Source: Aphrocallistes beatrix (Eukaryota > Porifera > Hexactinellida > Sceptrulophora > Aphrocallistidae). Taken from it: 64,000 nt of DNA. The stretch covers positions 4,061,857 to 4,125,856 of the forward strand of contig OY725493.1 in the NCBI GenBank assembly GCA_963281255.1, written 5' to 3'. The first letter of the stretch is position 1; each line of letters opens with the position of its first letter. Shown here one piece after another: positions 33,956 to 45,770 of this stretch. A model generated the notes under the pieces. That model was not told where the DNA came from. It was given only the letters and a program-made list of their open reading frames with translations, and ran no database searches. The translations under genes and the position numbers were made by a program.

Positions 33956-35557
33956 CACTTCTCGAGGTGTGAAAAATTCTGATGTTTGTTTTGGTAAACA
34001 TTGCATGGCATAATAATGCAAATTCAACATTTTGAATTTATATGTTGAGTCATCATCACTTAACTACATACATGTCCATCAAAAGGTGTCAGGATATATG
34101 ATGAAAATTTATTGTTGGAAGTTTTCTTATATCACTTTTTAATGTGGAGTCATTAAGTTTTAACCATCTGTATATATCTTTATATGGATATGAATAAGCA
34201 TATTAATTTCTCAGTAATTATTGAGTAATAGAATTTTGTTCCAATCTAATAGTTACAAGTCTAAACTAGTACTTATTTGCTGGGTACTCGTGTCAATGGA
34301 AATAGATATTTAAGTAATAAAATTTTAGCAATCTCACACTAGCTTCTGGTAATTAGTGTTAAACTTGAAACAATAGAACTTGTATTGCAATGCATAGTGT
34401 GAGCTAAATAATTAATTTTTAAATAAAGATTGTGAAAAAATGGTGCGTCATATAAAAAATGTTTTTTTTTTAAGTCTAACAAAATAAATACAACGGTAAC
34501 ATAATTAATAAAAAGATTAACAAAATTGATAAAAAGTTGGCGAAATTGATACAACGTCTAACGAATCTAATTATAAGTTTACTGAAATATCGTTTGGCAA
34601 CCGTTCATTTTCAACCTTGATAGATAAATAGAGATCGAATTCTCGAATGTTTTGAATTTTTAGCTGAGAAAATTGTCTTTGCTACTTTTTGCCATTTGAG
34701 TGCAATAAAAATAAAGATAATCAGAGCATTCATATACAAATTTAAGGTAAACGAGCTGAATTTAAATTGCATTTGAGATATAGAATTGATTCTGGAACTT
34801 ATTGAATGCCCTACGAATTGCTTACAAAAGAATTGGATTTAAAACTAATGCAAGTAAAACAAATTAATCATATCAATTTTGTTGATTTGTTAGTGATTTC
34901 ACAAATTTTGTAAGTGTTGTATAAAATTTTGGTAGACATTAGTAATTTTTCAAATAACTTTTAAACCATTGATTTAGAAGTGGAAATTAAATTATTGCAT
35001 AATAGGAAGTAGTTTATTGGTTATCAAATAAGTTCAAATTTGAATGCCTAGTTATTGCGATTTTCAAGATATAACCCTAACTGACCAAATGCATTCCCAT
35101 ACCAACGCTGGAATGTAGCAACATCCCACGAAAAAATCTTTTTTTCGCATTAAAAACACTAAGAAATATCATTAAACCGGCTCAGAAAATCATAAATATA
35201 TATATAAATCTATTCTTGCAAGGAAATTGATCCCAGTCGCAGAAAGTAGATTTTATGCACACCGGTGGATTTGTCACTGGCATGAGCAAGTTCGAGTTTG
35301 GACGAAATTGTCAGCACATCATGGAATTTTGACGTCATTTTAACCTAACCAATCTCCTTCCAAGTGTCTGCTCCTGAGTATGTGGAACATGTAATAATCT
35401 ATATTATACATTGAAGTACCATTATGTACTTTTAGAAAAAGAATTAATTATGGAATAATCTATAAGTATCACTAAATATACTAAAACCTCTAAGCAATAT
35501 AAATTCTTGACTAAAGAATTAACTAACTTTCAAATACATTTTCAAATTACAGAGAAA
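33956..35557. other. Intergenic with repeat debris, downstream of importin-9
   Basis: 34322-34470 repeats 29688-29790. 34905-35215 resembles half of the foldback element at 45771-46826 and 56435-57125 (AATAGGAAGTAGTTTATTGG, ATTGCGATTTTCAAGATATA). No gene seen; this is the 3' side of importin-9. Confidence 0.45.
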
Positions 35558-38500
35558 TCAGAGTGGAAGCTTGATCCCCGCATCTTGAATAGTTTGAATT
35601 TCTTTCTCAGTTAACATTGGCAAGAGATTAATAAAACCAGGAAGTTGACAAAACTGGGTGCAATAGTCAGTAAGATACATTCTTAAGTCCAATTTTGTTA
35701 ATTCTTCATTTAAAACATCAGGATCCTCTTCGAAATCATCGAGAGATAAAATACGAGATCCATGAAGCAATACATCTTCTACTAAGTCATCTCCAGACAA
35801 GCTACCTTTTCTATCATCATCTTCATCATTATCATCATAATCTTCATCGTCATCATCCCCAGAGTCTTCATCCAACCCCCTCGCTGATCCCAATATACCT
35901 ACTTCGTGACTTTCTAGAGATACGCCCAGTTCTTGCACAATCACTTTGAAAATTTTTGCTAAGAGCGGTACTTCAGTGTACTGTTTAGGCCTTGATCTGG
36001 TTTTGGATCGAGTTTGTATACCAATATCCGATTGGAATATCTCATCACCTCGGACTAAAATACAGCCCAATTTAGGGTCTTGTGATGTAACACCATAGGT
36101 TAATACTTTTGAAAGTGCCATGATGCTGAGTCGTGTGTCATAACTACCAAAAATAGTACTCTGCAACTGTACCCAATCAGACATAACTTGGTTTAGCGCA
36201 GGCTTTCCAGTAGAGCTTGGAAGGCTAGATAAGAATTCTAACACATATTCAAGCTGAGTCTGAATTAACGATGCAAAAACTAAAATTAGAGACTGTATAA
36301 CTGTTGGGGTGTTGGATACATTCAGCTTAGAAATTACAGCCCTGAGTATAACATTCAATAATTCTCCTAAAACTGCACTAGCCTTTTTAATCAACAAATT
36401 TATTAGTTTTCCTACATATACAGCAGAAAACTCTGAATTTTTCGGATCAAGCAAGTGTTCTATCACTTTGATAATATAATTTAATCCTAGTGTCCCATCT
36501 TGATCATGCCAACTAATTAACCCTTCAGCATCTGACGCAAGAAATGCACGTAAACATTCACCACCACTCTGTAGAATGGAATTATCATCAGATCTTAAAG
36601 TAGTCAACACAAGTGTAGTAAAAACTGTATCGAAGAAATAGACGAGAAGAGGTGCTACAGAGGCTCGAATAATTTTAGATAAGATATCCATGGTAGCTGA
36701 AATCATACTAGTAGGAAACTCATTTTGAGTAGAAGAAATAACTTTAATAGAGTCAGGAATAAATTTTTCTTGGAGTAGCTTCAGAAATAAAGGATTGTTA
36801 GCTAGCAGAGTGAAAGTTTCCTCAACAACAGTCCCAAGGTGTGGATCGTTGTAATATTTTGTGAAAGCGGATGCTATTAGAGGAATTATTTGGCCATCAA
36901 CTGCCTCAACAAAGGCCACTTCATAATGCAAACATTGATTGAGAGCTTCTAAGATATCTGTGAGTACATCTCCTTCATCTAAGCAAACATTTGCTAAGTC
37001 TCCCAAACATTGGATAACACTCGGAATAAAAGGAGTAATTATCGATTGATTGAGATGGCTTCGAAATGCATTAGCATATTGATACATTGCTAATGTTGAG
37101 AACACTCGTATAAAAATATGTTGTTCTGCTGAGAGGCCTTTCGCAGTTAATTCAACAAATTGTTTAATATAATCAATAGGGAGGAGAGGTATCATATGGC
37201 CAGCCAACCAGATAGCTCTACTAATAAGTAGGGGTTGGTCACTTGAGAGACAAGGTAAAAGAATCTCAGTAATTATAGAATTTATATCATAATCCTGCAT
37301 TTCTTGACAGTATGATATTATATGTCTGTATACCAACATACTTGCTTCTAATATTTTCCACCAGTTGCAGTTATCAACTTGTCTAGCTTCTTTGGCCAAA
37401 AGGATGTGCTTTGCAATTCCCGAGTGCATAGCAGTATTGAAACAATCAGCCAGAGATTGCTCCTCTTCTAATAAACGGATAACATCAAGAGCACAAATTC
37501 TTACTGAATATGAGCTGAGAACTGATTCTTCATCATCAACAAGTTGAGAGATACTTAGCTGCCAGGATTGGTAGGTGTCCTCAGTAACCTGTGCAAGTGA
37601 GATCAAATGCAATATTAAATCAGGTAAATAAGATTTTAGAATAACATGAAAACGTTTTTGAATGATAATTGTATTCCAGATACTGAATTGAACAAATAAG
37701 ATTGAATCTAAACTGATCTGGTTACCATCACTATCAACTTCATCGTCGCCTTCTTCTGATGAGAAAACAACTTTAGTGAGATAAGACTGAGTGGACTGTA
37801 CAAAGCACATCCAAAATACTGGGAAAATCTTGTCAAATAAAGGAAAAACTAACTTAGGGAAAGCTTTAAGTAGTTCGACAATACAATTATATACTTCTTT
37901 TTGAAGGCTAAAGTCGCAGAACAACTTTGCTGAGGAAGATAGAAAATGAAAGAATCCCTCCAAAAAACTAGGCAGGATAGGAAAAAGAATTTTGTGCGGT
38001 GCATCTGGATATTCCTTGCTAATAGTGTGAATAAGCTGAATGAATGTAGTGAGAATGTTAATGGAATGAGAGCGAGTATGACTAGTGTAAACATCTGAAT
38101 GAATGAATATTTCGTGAAGTTTAGGTAAGAGGGAAGGAAGAACTTCCTGAATCTGAGCTTCGGATATATCACGAGCAAGTTCTACAAACACTCTGATGGA
38201 ACCATGGACTAAAGCGGTTCGGCCACTTGATAGGTTATCTAATAGAGCAGGTACTAGATTTGGCCAAGTTTCAGGCCAATCCCAGTGAGCAATGGCTGCA
38301 ATTACATAAGCAACACAGCTCCTAACCTTGCTTGAAGAATCGACAAGAGCCTGAAGCAAAAGTTCACGGATAACAGCTTTGGAAGAAAGAGAGACTTCTG
38401 GTTGTTGAAACTTTTCTGAACTGGAACTCCAATGAAGTTCTGTATATCTCTTTAATATAACGCTACTCAATTGACGGATTGAGTCATCAATTGATAGATT

Positions 38501-38659
38501 TAAAGTAATAGAACATAATCCAACTCCTAAACCCTCAGATACTTCTAAATTTTTTAAATCTTGTTCAGCGAGCTCCCTTATGTTTTGATCGGAGGAAAGT
38601 GTGTTTTGTAAACAAGTTAAGAGAACTCTTTCCAATTCATCAGTACTGACATCATTCAT
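35558..38659 (-). CDS. IPO9: Importin-9 (importin-beta family nuclear import receptor)
   Basis: 1033 residues from the ATG at 38659, close to the usual length of about 1040. The frame stays open to a TTG at 38680, but this ATG (MNDVSTDELERVLL) is the first and fits the family's short N-terminus. Family landmarks are IRQLSSVILKRYTELHW (importin-beta N-terminal domain, about residue 60), VRSCVAYVIAAIAHWDWPE (about 115), GGECLRAFLASD, LDPKNSEFSAVYVGKLI, PSSTGKPALNQVM (about 805) and GIQTRSKT (about 865). An acidic stretch (GDDDDEDYDDNDEDDD, about 935) precedes the C-terminal DLRMYLTDYCTQFCQLPGF. HEAT-repeat protein of the nucleus/cytoplasm; family cargo includes histones H2A-H2B, ribosomal proteins and actin. 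It is a single exon, unlike the many-exon vertebrate gene. The upstream DNA is a MITE from 53 bp before the ATG. Confidence 0.97.
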   Translation of the reverse strand: MNDVSTDELERVLLTCLQNTLSSDQNIRELAEQDLKNLEVSEGLGVGLCSITLNLSIDDSIRQLSSVILKRYTELHWSSSSEKFQQPEVSLSSKAVIRELLLQALVDSSSKVRSCVAYVIAAIAHWDWPETWPNLVPALLDNLSSGRTALVHGSIRVFVELARDISEAQIQEVLPSLLPKLHEIFIHSDVYTSHTRSHSINILTTFIQLIHTISKEYPDAPHKILFPILPSFLEGFFHFLSSSAKLFCDFSLQKEVYNCIVELLKAFPKLVFPLFDKIFPVFWMCFVQSTQSYLTKVVFSSEEGDDEVDSDGNQISLDSILFVQFSIWNTIIIQKRFHVILKSYLPDLILHLISLAQVTEDTYQSWQLSISQLVDDEESVLSSYSVRICALDVIRLLEEEQSLADCFNTAMHSGIAKHILLAKEARQVDNCNWWKILEASMLVYRHIISYCQEMQDYDINSIITEILLPCLSSDQPLLISRAIWLAGHMIPLLPIDYIKQFVELTAKGLSAEQHIFIRVFSTLAMYQYANAFRSHLNQSIITPFIPSVIQCLGDLANVCLDEGDVLTDILEALNQCLHYEVAFVEAVDGQIIPLIASAFTKYYNDPHLGTVVEETFTLLANNPLFLKLLQEKFIPDSIKVISSTQNEFPTSMISATMDILSKIIRASVAPLLVYFFDTVFTTLVLTTLRSDDNSILQSGGECLRAFLASDAEGLISWHDQDGTLGLNYIIKVIEHLLDPKNSEFSAVYVGKLINLLIKKASAVLGELLNVILRAVISKLNVSNTPTVIQSLILVFASLIQTQLEYVLEFLSSLPSSTGKPALNQVMSDWVQLQSTIFGSYDTRLSIMALSKVLTYGVTSQDPKLGCILVRGDEIFQSDIGIQTRSKTRSRPKQYTEVPLLAKIFKVIVQELGVSLESHEVGILGSARGLDEDSGDDDDEDYDDNDEDDDRKGSLSGDDLVEDVLLHGSRILSLDDFEEDPDVLNEELTKLDLRMYLTDYCTQFCQLPGFINLLPMLTEKEIQTIQDAGIKLPL

Positions 38660-38712
38660 AATCTCGCAATCTAAATTCAAAATAATGCTAAGGGATGATT
38701 AGTATAGCTTAA

Positions 38713-39410
38713 GGTTGGTGTTTCCCATGCGAAACTTGTTTTTTATTAAAAATGTGCCCAAATTGCTTTTTTATCATTATTAGATCCTTATAGAGGTTCT
38801 AAACAATAATCCCGACTTTTATAACTCCAACCCCAATATTTCGCCACTTTGAGCCACTTGTATCACCTGGTGTCGCTCTAAAAACGACACATTATAAATG
38901 CGAAATGTCCCACAGCTCTAACTTCTTTAAACAGTGCCAGATCATCTTTTTAATCCTGAATTCATGCTCAGCACTAGATTTCCAGCATTTTGATATATAT
39001 ATTGACCATATTTGGAAACATTTTTGTTTGAACGTGCCTAGCAACGGCCAGGAATTTTTCCACTTTCCTGGTCGTTGCTAGGGACCCGCAGCCAAAAGAA
39101 TTTCTCCAAATGTGTCCAATATATATATATCAAATTGCTGGAAATTTAGTGTTGAGCACGAATCTAGCGTTAAAATGATGATCTGACATGATTCAAAGAA
39201 GTTATGGATATGAGACATTCCGCTTCAAAAATGTGTCCTTTTTTGGGCGACACCAGGTGGCACAAGTGGCTCTAAGTGGCGAAATATTAGCATTGAAATT
39301 CTATTTATCGAAATTAATGTTTAGAACCCCTTTAGGGATCTAAAAATGATTAAAAAGGTCTTTTGGCAAATTTTTGATAGAAAACAAAATGCCCATAGGA
39401 AAGGCCAACC
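38713..39410. mobile_element. TTAA-flanked palindromic MITE next to the importin-9 start
   Basis: 698 bp with TTAA at 38709-38712 and 39411-39414. Ends GGTTGGTGTTTCCCATG / related inverse GGAAAGGCCAACC. The centre pairs CCTAGCAACGGCCAGGAA with TTTCCTGGTCGTTGCTAGG. Same family as 20767-21984. No coding. It must supply or displace part of the importin-9 5' UTR or promoter. Confidence 0.85.
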
Positions 39411-39466
39411 TTAATTATATATCTTTAATACTTCATAGCAATAACATGGATATCTTAATTCTATTA

Positions 39467-39797
39467 CAGTACACCCTCGCTAATCCGAACAGTTCTGTTC
39501 CAATGTTCAAAAAAATCGTTCGGATTAGTGAATTTGTTCCGATTAGTGAAATAACACTAATTCAATAGGGCATTAATTATAATAAATCTGTTCTGTTAGA
39601 ATATTAAGGATAATATTTCGCTATGATTGCTTATTTAACGAGGTTTCTCAATCTTAATGATAAGTTTTAGTTTATAAACGTTTATTCAAATCATAGGGGC
39701 GAATAAAATTATATTTTGGGTGTTCGGATTTTAAGAATGAAGTGTTCGGATTAGCGAGGGTTCGGATTGGCGAGGTTCGGACTAGCGAGGGTGACTG
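39467..39797. mobile_element. CAGT-type MITE (TTCGGATTAGCGAGG motif)
   Basis: 331 bp, TA-flanked, CAGTACACCCTCGCTAATCC / inverse. GTTCGGATTAGCGAGG-like motifs recur about seven times near both ends. No coding. Confidence 0.85.
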
Positions 39798-39979
39798 TAT
39801 ATGTATAGCAATAAAAAAGGTTATGTGCATAATTTCAAACCTTTAGTATATACACTACCCCGAAAAAAGTATTCGACCACCACGAAAACCTCAATACAAA
39901 TAGTATTAAAGTGGATCTAGATCTATTCATAATAGAATATGTACTCAAACAGTAAGAAATATTCTATTTTTGAATTCAG

Positions 39980-41824
39980 CGGCCGTATTCACTAAGAACT
40001 TAAGACCGATCTTAAGATCGATCTTAGTGCTTAAGTCTTAAGTTCGATCTTAAGTCGTATTCACTAAGAATGGTATTCACTAAGATTTAAGTTCGATCTT
40101 AAGACCGAACTTAAGACCGAACTTTAAGCAACCTAGGGAGGTGTCTTAAGTATTGGAATTGATTCGATTTTCACTAATTACTCCATAAATGTTGTTCAAA
40201 CTTACTTCTATCGAACATTTAATCTACCTTGATTGATATTAGACATAAAATTTAAATATTTAAAAAACATTTCTCCTTATTGTGTGTAACATCGCAACAT
40301 GTATCACATGCTATATTCGTGGCAAATTCTTTTTGGATTTGTATGAATAAACAAACATACATTCTTTGATCATATAATCATTCTAATATGCACAATTATA
40401 GAGACAGGCTTTATATATTGATTCACATGACTGATAATAATCACTTTGATCCTATTTTCCTATTCACAATGATTTTTTCAGCAGTCTCTGACGTTTCAAT
40501 CTATAATAGTCCCTCTGCTCTTCATCAACCTGCTGTAATGGAAGTAAGTCTGCAGCCTTCAAGAGTTCGACCGAATCATCTTGCTCATCAACAGTTCGCC
40601 TTCTCTTCCGACTTTTCTTTGATGGCTTACGAGTATATATTGTCGGGATTTCAACTTCTGGAGACTCTAAAATTGGAGTATCTTCAAATTCAACAGGACC
40701 TGCAGCTGATACTGTTGATGCTATTGGAATTTCATTGTTCTCAGCTGGTGCTTTGAAAAAGATCAGCAGCACCTGTAATTCCGCTAAAAGCAAGGGTATT
40801 TTGAAACATCTCTGTTACCCGATCTGCAGAGTCAGAAATACTTCTATCTGCTGATATAATTGCATGTCCTCGTCTTCTACCTGTCCAGCAGTGTTTGTAC
40901 CCCCTCCAGTCTTTCTGGCTTCCTGTCTTTGTCAGCAGAATTCCTGAGCCTCTCAAAATCTCACCTGCTGATTCAATTTCATTAATGAGACTGCACTCTT
41001 CTTCTCTGGTCCAATTTGCTTTGCGGGATTTGTCCATTTGGTTTGGTATTGTTAATGCAAGTACTCAGCAGCAATTTATATACATGAGAGGACGCCGACT
41101 TACCATAACCACTAATGACACCAATTATTTTCGTAACACCAAATGACGCAGAAATTTTACCGTCGATAGAGTTCAATTTATTGTACTTCTCATATCCAGT
41201 GTTTATACTTTGTTTTAGAGAGGTTTTCATGTTACAATATACAAAGACACGTCGTTTATATGTTTTGTTTAATATAATATTATGAATCCATGAGGTATAA
41301 CTTGTGCTCTTTGATAGCTCTTCCTTTGATATTGGCTAGTGTAGAATAATTATAGATTACATGCATAAAACATTGAATTTTCATAATAGAATTCAAAGTT
41401 AAAACAAAGATTTCACCACAGATATGTAAGAGACTCACTAGCAGGCATTCCAGGCGGTACAACTACATAGATAGAAGCTATGTCATACAGGAGTGGGTTA
41501 ATCAATCTTCTTTGCTCCTAATATTGACATTAATTGCCCCAATTTTGAACAAAAAGAAGAAATATAGTTTATTTTCACTAGATCAATAATAAATGACCAC
41601 TTACCATTACAAATATTATAGTTCAGTTTTGTATTTGATTAGTATAATGCTATATTCTAATCATATTAACCCTAACGTTATTTCTAAGTTCTATCTTAAT
41701 TCTTAGTGAATAGCTCTAAGTTCGATCTTAAGATCGATCTTAACTAAGATCGATCTTAAGACTTAAGATCGATCTTAAGACTTAAGATCGATCTTAGTGC
41801 TTAAGATCTTAGTGAATACGGCTG
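39980..41824 (-). mobile_element. Harbinger/PIF-like non-autonomous element carrying a Myb-type gene
   Basis: 1845 bp. Ends CGGCCGTATTCACTAAG / CTTAGTGAATACGGCTG, flanked by a 3-bp repeat CAG (39977-39979, 41825-41827), as expected of 3-bp-target Harbinger elements. Both ends are loaded with CTTAAGATCGATCTTAAG-type subterminal repeats (39995-40130 and 41690-41815), likely protein-binding sites. Only a Myb-like protein is encoded (40464-41037, minus); no DDE transposase remains. Inserted in R2. Confidence 0.75.
40464..41037 (-). CDS. Myb/SANT-like DNA-binding protein of a Harbinger-type element
   Basis: It starts at the ATG at 41037: MDKSRKANWTREEECSLINE matches the first helix of the Myb/SANT-like domain that accompanies Harbinger transposases, with later Trp residues (QKDWRGYKHCW). 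The reading then passes through SADRSISDSADRVTEMFQ and shifts by one frame near 40765. It continues as FFKAPAENNEIPIASTVSAA to a basic C-terminus with KPSKKSRKRRRTVDE (NLS-like) and RDYYRLKRQRLLKKSL, ending at 40464. Total about 185 residues if read across the shift. In known Harbingers this protein binds subterminal repeats and helps bring the transposase to the nucleus. The frameshift suggests it is defective. Confidence 0.6.
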
Positions 41825-42154
41825 CAGATTCGTAAACTACACATCCAAATTTTTGAAACTTTCAATACAAAAACTAATTCTCATATAGAAAATTATCAAC
41901 CTCTGCCACTTTGTGTCACTAATCGCCATCATATATAATGGCCTTGATTCGGGACAAGTAGCATCAAGTATCAAGGTAGATATTTATAATTTTGGGAGTT
42001 AGTAATTGAGTTGGGAATCTCAATTATGAGTAATTAGAATGTGTAGATTAGTATTTTTAACAGTTTGAGTCTGTATTCCACCATGAATAGATCCACCTTA
42101 ATAAGATTTGTATGGAGAGTTCTGTGGTGGTAGAATACTTTTGTCCGGGTACTG

Positions 42155-42599
42155 TACTTCTATTTCCACACCATTTGACGAATCTTGAAAAATATCTTAG
42201 AGATTAGCTTCCAACGGTTAACATGAGGTTTTAGGGGTGTAGTTTAATATCATAATTCCGAATCTATGTATGATATTGTTTACTTTTGTTTGCAATAGAT
42301 ACATAAAGTAAAAAAATCTCAAAAATATGCTAGAAACAAGCTTCAACAACTTTCTTATTTAGAGTGTGTAATTTTAGATATACTACTACTAGTAATATTT
42401 ATAATTTTAATTTGTTTTCAAATTTTCAATTTGAGTTGATGCAAAATGTACTATAATACGAAATTTTTGAAGGAATTTTAATAGCAACTAACTAATTGTT
42501 AACAGCTGTTAACAGCGACTATTTATTGTTAATGACTATTGTAAGTAGCTAATTAGCTATTATAATAACTAATTTGAACCTTTTTTATAGGCAAATATT
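42155..42599. other. Intergenic, nothing recognised
   Basis: AT-rich; a run of TTAACAGCTGTTAACAGC and similar short inverted repeats at about 42490-42560. No coding. Confidence 0.35.
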
Positions 42600-44830
42600 T
42601 CCAGTTCTCCGAGTTCCTGCGTTCTCTATCTTTAATCTACTAGTAGCATGTGAATCAACCAACTCATGAGAAGGGTCACATTCTCGATTTGATAATATCC
42701 CGTTCTGCTGACAACATCGTCCTCTCTGATCCCGCTCATGTCCATCTATTCTCTGACCATTTCTCCATCTCTTGTAGTCTCTCGCTTACCAAACCTTCTC
42801 CTTCCTCTCAGGAGTTTACCTATCGTTCCAAATTCATAAACCTCCCAATCTTTCTTGCTGATCTCGCTTCCTCTGACCTCTGTGCTAACCCACCTAATCA
42901 TCTTGAGGAACTTATAGCATCATATAGCAGTACTCTATCTTCTATGATCTATGATCAGCGAACCAAAACCATCGTCACCCGCACCCGTGTCCCTTGGTTC
43001 ACCAGTAGTATCAAGCAAGTCAAGCGAGCGAGAAGGAAAGCTGAACGGAAGTGGCGCCAGTCTAATGACCATGACAATCTGGCTGAATTCAAGCATCAGA
43101 GTAATCTTGTGACTGACCTGATGAACAGGGAACGTCGCAGTTTCTATTCTGATTGGATCAGTCAGTCCTGTCACGACCAGCGCTCACTCTTCCGTAAGGC
43201 TAACTCACTTCTCGGCTTACGCCAGCAACAGGTCCTACCACCTCATGCTGATAAGGCTCTTCTCAGGAACTCGCCAACTTCTTTGTTCTCAAGGTAGACA
43301 GACCACCATCGACTCAAATGCATCGTCGTCTACCGTTACCCCCTCAGATAACTCAAACATCGAATTCCAACATACTTTCCACCAATTCAAAGAATTATCT
43401 GAGGAAGAAATTGTTTCCCTTGTTTCCTCCGCTCCTAATAAATCTTGCATCCTCGATCCTATCCTAACAACCCTGGTCAAATCATCTCTACCCATCCTAG
43501 CACCCATCTTCGAAAAAAATTCCCTCTCCACTGGTCATTTTCCTTCTCCCTGGAAGCTCGCCATCATCTTGCCTAAACTTAAAAGACCAAAACTCGATCC
43601 CATCTTCTAAGATAACTGAGAGGGCCGCTTCCATCCAGGTCGTGAATCATCTTACATTACATCATCTCTTCTTGCCAACACGTATCCCTCCTGGTTCTTC
43701 TTGATCTTAGTTCTGCCTTCAACACTGGAGATCATACCATCTTACTCAATCGTCTCCAGTCTCATTTCGGCATATGTGACTCTTCTCTGTCTTGGTTTGA
43801 ATCTTAGCTCTCTGGTAGGACTCAATTCGTCTCGATTAAGGATTCTAATTCTTCCAATATCCCGGTTGAACACGGAGTTCCTCAGGGTTCTTGTCTTGGT
43901 CCGCTTCTCTCCAGCCTCTATATCAGTCCTCTTTTCGACCTTATTAGGTCCAACATCCCCGACATGCACTGCTATGCCGACGATACTCAGGTCTATCTTT
44001 CTTTTAAAACCGATTCCATCTCTTCTGAAGATTCTGCTTTCTCTGCCATCCAATCTTGCATCTCTGCGATCCGTTCCTGGCTCCTCACCAACAAGTTGCT
44101 TATATCAATGACAATAAGACTGAGTTCCTTATCATAGGGACTCGTCAACAACTATCTAAGGTTCAAACTGATAGCATCTCTGTTGGTGAGTCGAGCATCT
44201 CTTCTTCCAAAGAAGTACGGAATCTTGGAACTTGGCTCAACAACACCCTCTCAATGTCTACTCAGGTCAGCAAAGTTGTCTCCTCCTGCTTCTACTACAT
44301 CTATAACATCCGGCGTATTAGAAAGTATCTCTCTAGGGAAGTCTGTGAAACTCTCGTTAATGCTCTTATCACATCTCGTCTTGATTACTGTAACAACTTC
44401 TTGTATGGTTGCCCCTCATCCCTCTTAGCTCGACTCCAGCGAGTCCAGAACAGTGCAGCCAGACTTATCTACAATGTCTCCAGTACCTTCTCGTCATCTC
44501 TTCTTACCAACCTCCACTGGCTGCCAGTTAAACATCGCATCCTCTTCAAAATTCTCCTCATAACTTACAAAGCCATCCATTCTCTTGCTCCGGACTATAT
44601 AATCCAGCTCATACAGGTTAAGACATCCAATCGCACTCTACGATCATCCAATGCCATCCTCCTTGAACATTCTACTATCAAATCGTCCAAAACTCGGGAT
44701 GATCGTGGATTCACTATAGCTGCGCCTGTTGAGTGGAATCTTCTCCCTGCGAGCATTCGGAATGCTTCTTCACTTCTTTTCTTCAAAATTCATCTCTTCC
44801 GTATCGCACACGGCACAGCCACTTAATTAA
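42600..44830 (+). mobile_element. 5'-truncated L2-clade LINE (end of endonuclease + reverse transcriptase)
   Basis: It begins in the C-terminal part of the APE-type endonuclease (THEKGHILDLIISRSADNI, then FSDHFSISCSL, about 42660-42780). Linker and RT follow: PNKSCILDPILTTLVKSSLP (about 43440), VLLDLSSAFNTGDHTILL (about 43690), and catalytic YADD at 43973-43984 ([12 protein letters not shown]). The C-terminal region is FYYIYNIRRIRKYLSRE, LDYCNNFLYGCPSSLLARLQ, NLHWLPVKHRILFKILL, to a stop near 44826. There are at least four frameshifts or stops, so it is inactive. The order and the C-terminal HWLPV motif are L2/CR1-like. The first half of ORF2 (start of EN) and ORF1 are missing, a typical 5' truncation. 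Confidence 0.88.
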
Positions 44831-44860
44831 ATACTCATTAAATTGATTTCAGCGCATATA

Positions 44861-45339
44861 CACTAAGCGGACAAAAGTATTTCAACACTTGATTCTTTCC
44901 CATACAAATAATACTAAAATGGGTCTATTCATGAAGAGGGTTACTTCTAAACGGTATGGGATACAGATAATCGGATTCCAGATTCGAATAATACGCATTC
45001 AAATTAGTAACAGGTTAATTTTTCTAATTAATCATTCATTCCTAACCTTTTGTAATTATCAATCAGTGCCACTTTATGTCACATACACCCATTTTGACCA
45101 CTATACATGATGGCAATGAATTACCTATGGTGGCTCAGGCTGATAAGATTGTTCATTGAGTTGAGTAATTTACTAGTTATGTTCAACTATGACTAATTCG
45201 AATGTGTAGATTTCGAATCTGAAATCAGATTTTTAGTATCTCTTTCAATTTGATCGTATTGCCCTTCATGAAAAATTCCAATTTTCTAATATTTGTATGG
45301 GAAAGAATCAAGTGTTGAAATACTTTTGTCCGCTTAGTG
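44861..45339. mobile_element. R3 MITE, second copy
   Basis: 479 bp, TA-flanked, CACTAAGCGGACAAAAGTAT / inverse, immediately after the LINE 3' end. Near-palindromic like the copy at 5349-5826. Confidence 0.88.
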
Positions 45340-45770
45340 TACATACCTTACAAGCATACATACAGTTTGTCCCATAATTATTGTTACACTGAGGGATTTC
45401 ATTTTTGTTTCCGAACGTACATTTTCGTGCTGAATATGAAGCTAAAAATTTAACAGAACTAGTGCAAAACACTATTGATCAGTAATTAATACCATTTCCA
45501 TTATTCTAGAGTGCTAATTCACACCTACGCTTCATTGACTTATAATATGGTTGTAAGCACTCTGGCGTTATAGATTCCCATAGTTCAAGAAGCTCAGTCT
45601 ACGAAAACGCTTCCTAGATAACTTTTGCTTCAACCAGGCAAACAGATTATCAATAGGGTTGAGATTTATCATTATTTAATTTATTAAAAAATATAAATAA
45701 CGAAAATGCATTAAAATATGACTACTCATCCCAGAATGACGTCATAAAAATCTTCAAATATAGTGTCTAC

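Larger units (their letters stand above)
39853..42154. mobile_element. R2 MITE interrupted by a Harbinger-like element
   Basis: R2 arms (CACTACCCCGAAAAAAGTAT on the left, TTTTGTCCGGGTACTG on the right, TA outside) are present. Inside, from 39980 to 41824, lies an unrelated element. R2 sequence resumes at GATTCGTAAACTACACATCC. Confidence 0.85.

Noticed and set aside
40388-40756. Plus-strand 122-codon frame at the Harbinger-like element
   Set aside because: It is the antisense of the Myb-type protein's C-terminal part.
42935-44053. Minus-strand frames across the LINE
   Set aside because: Shadows of the L2 reverse transcriptase on the plus strand.
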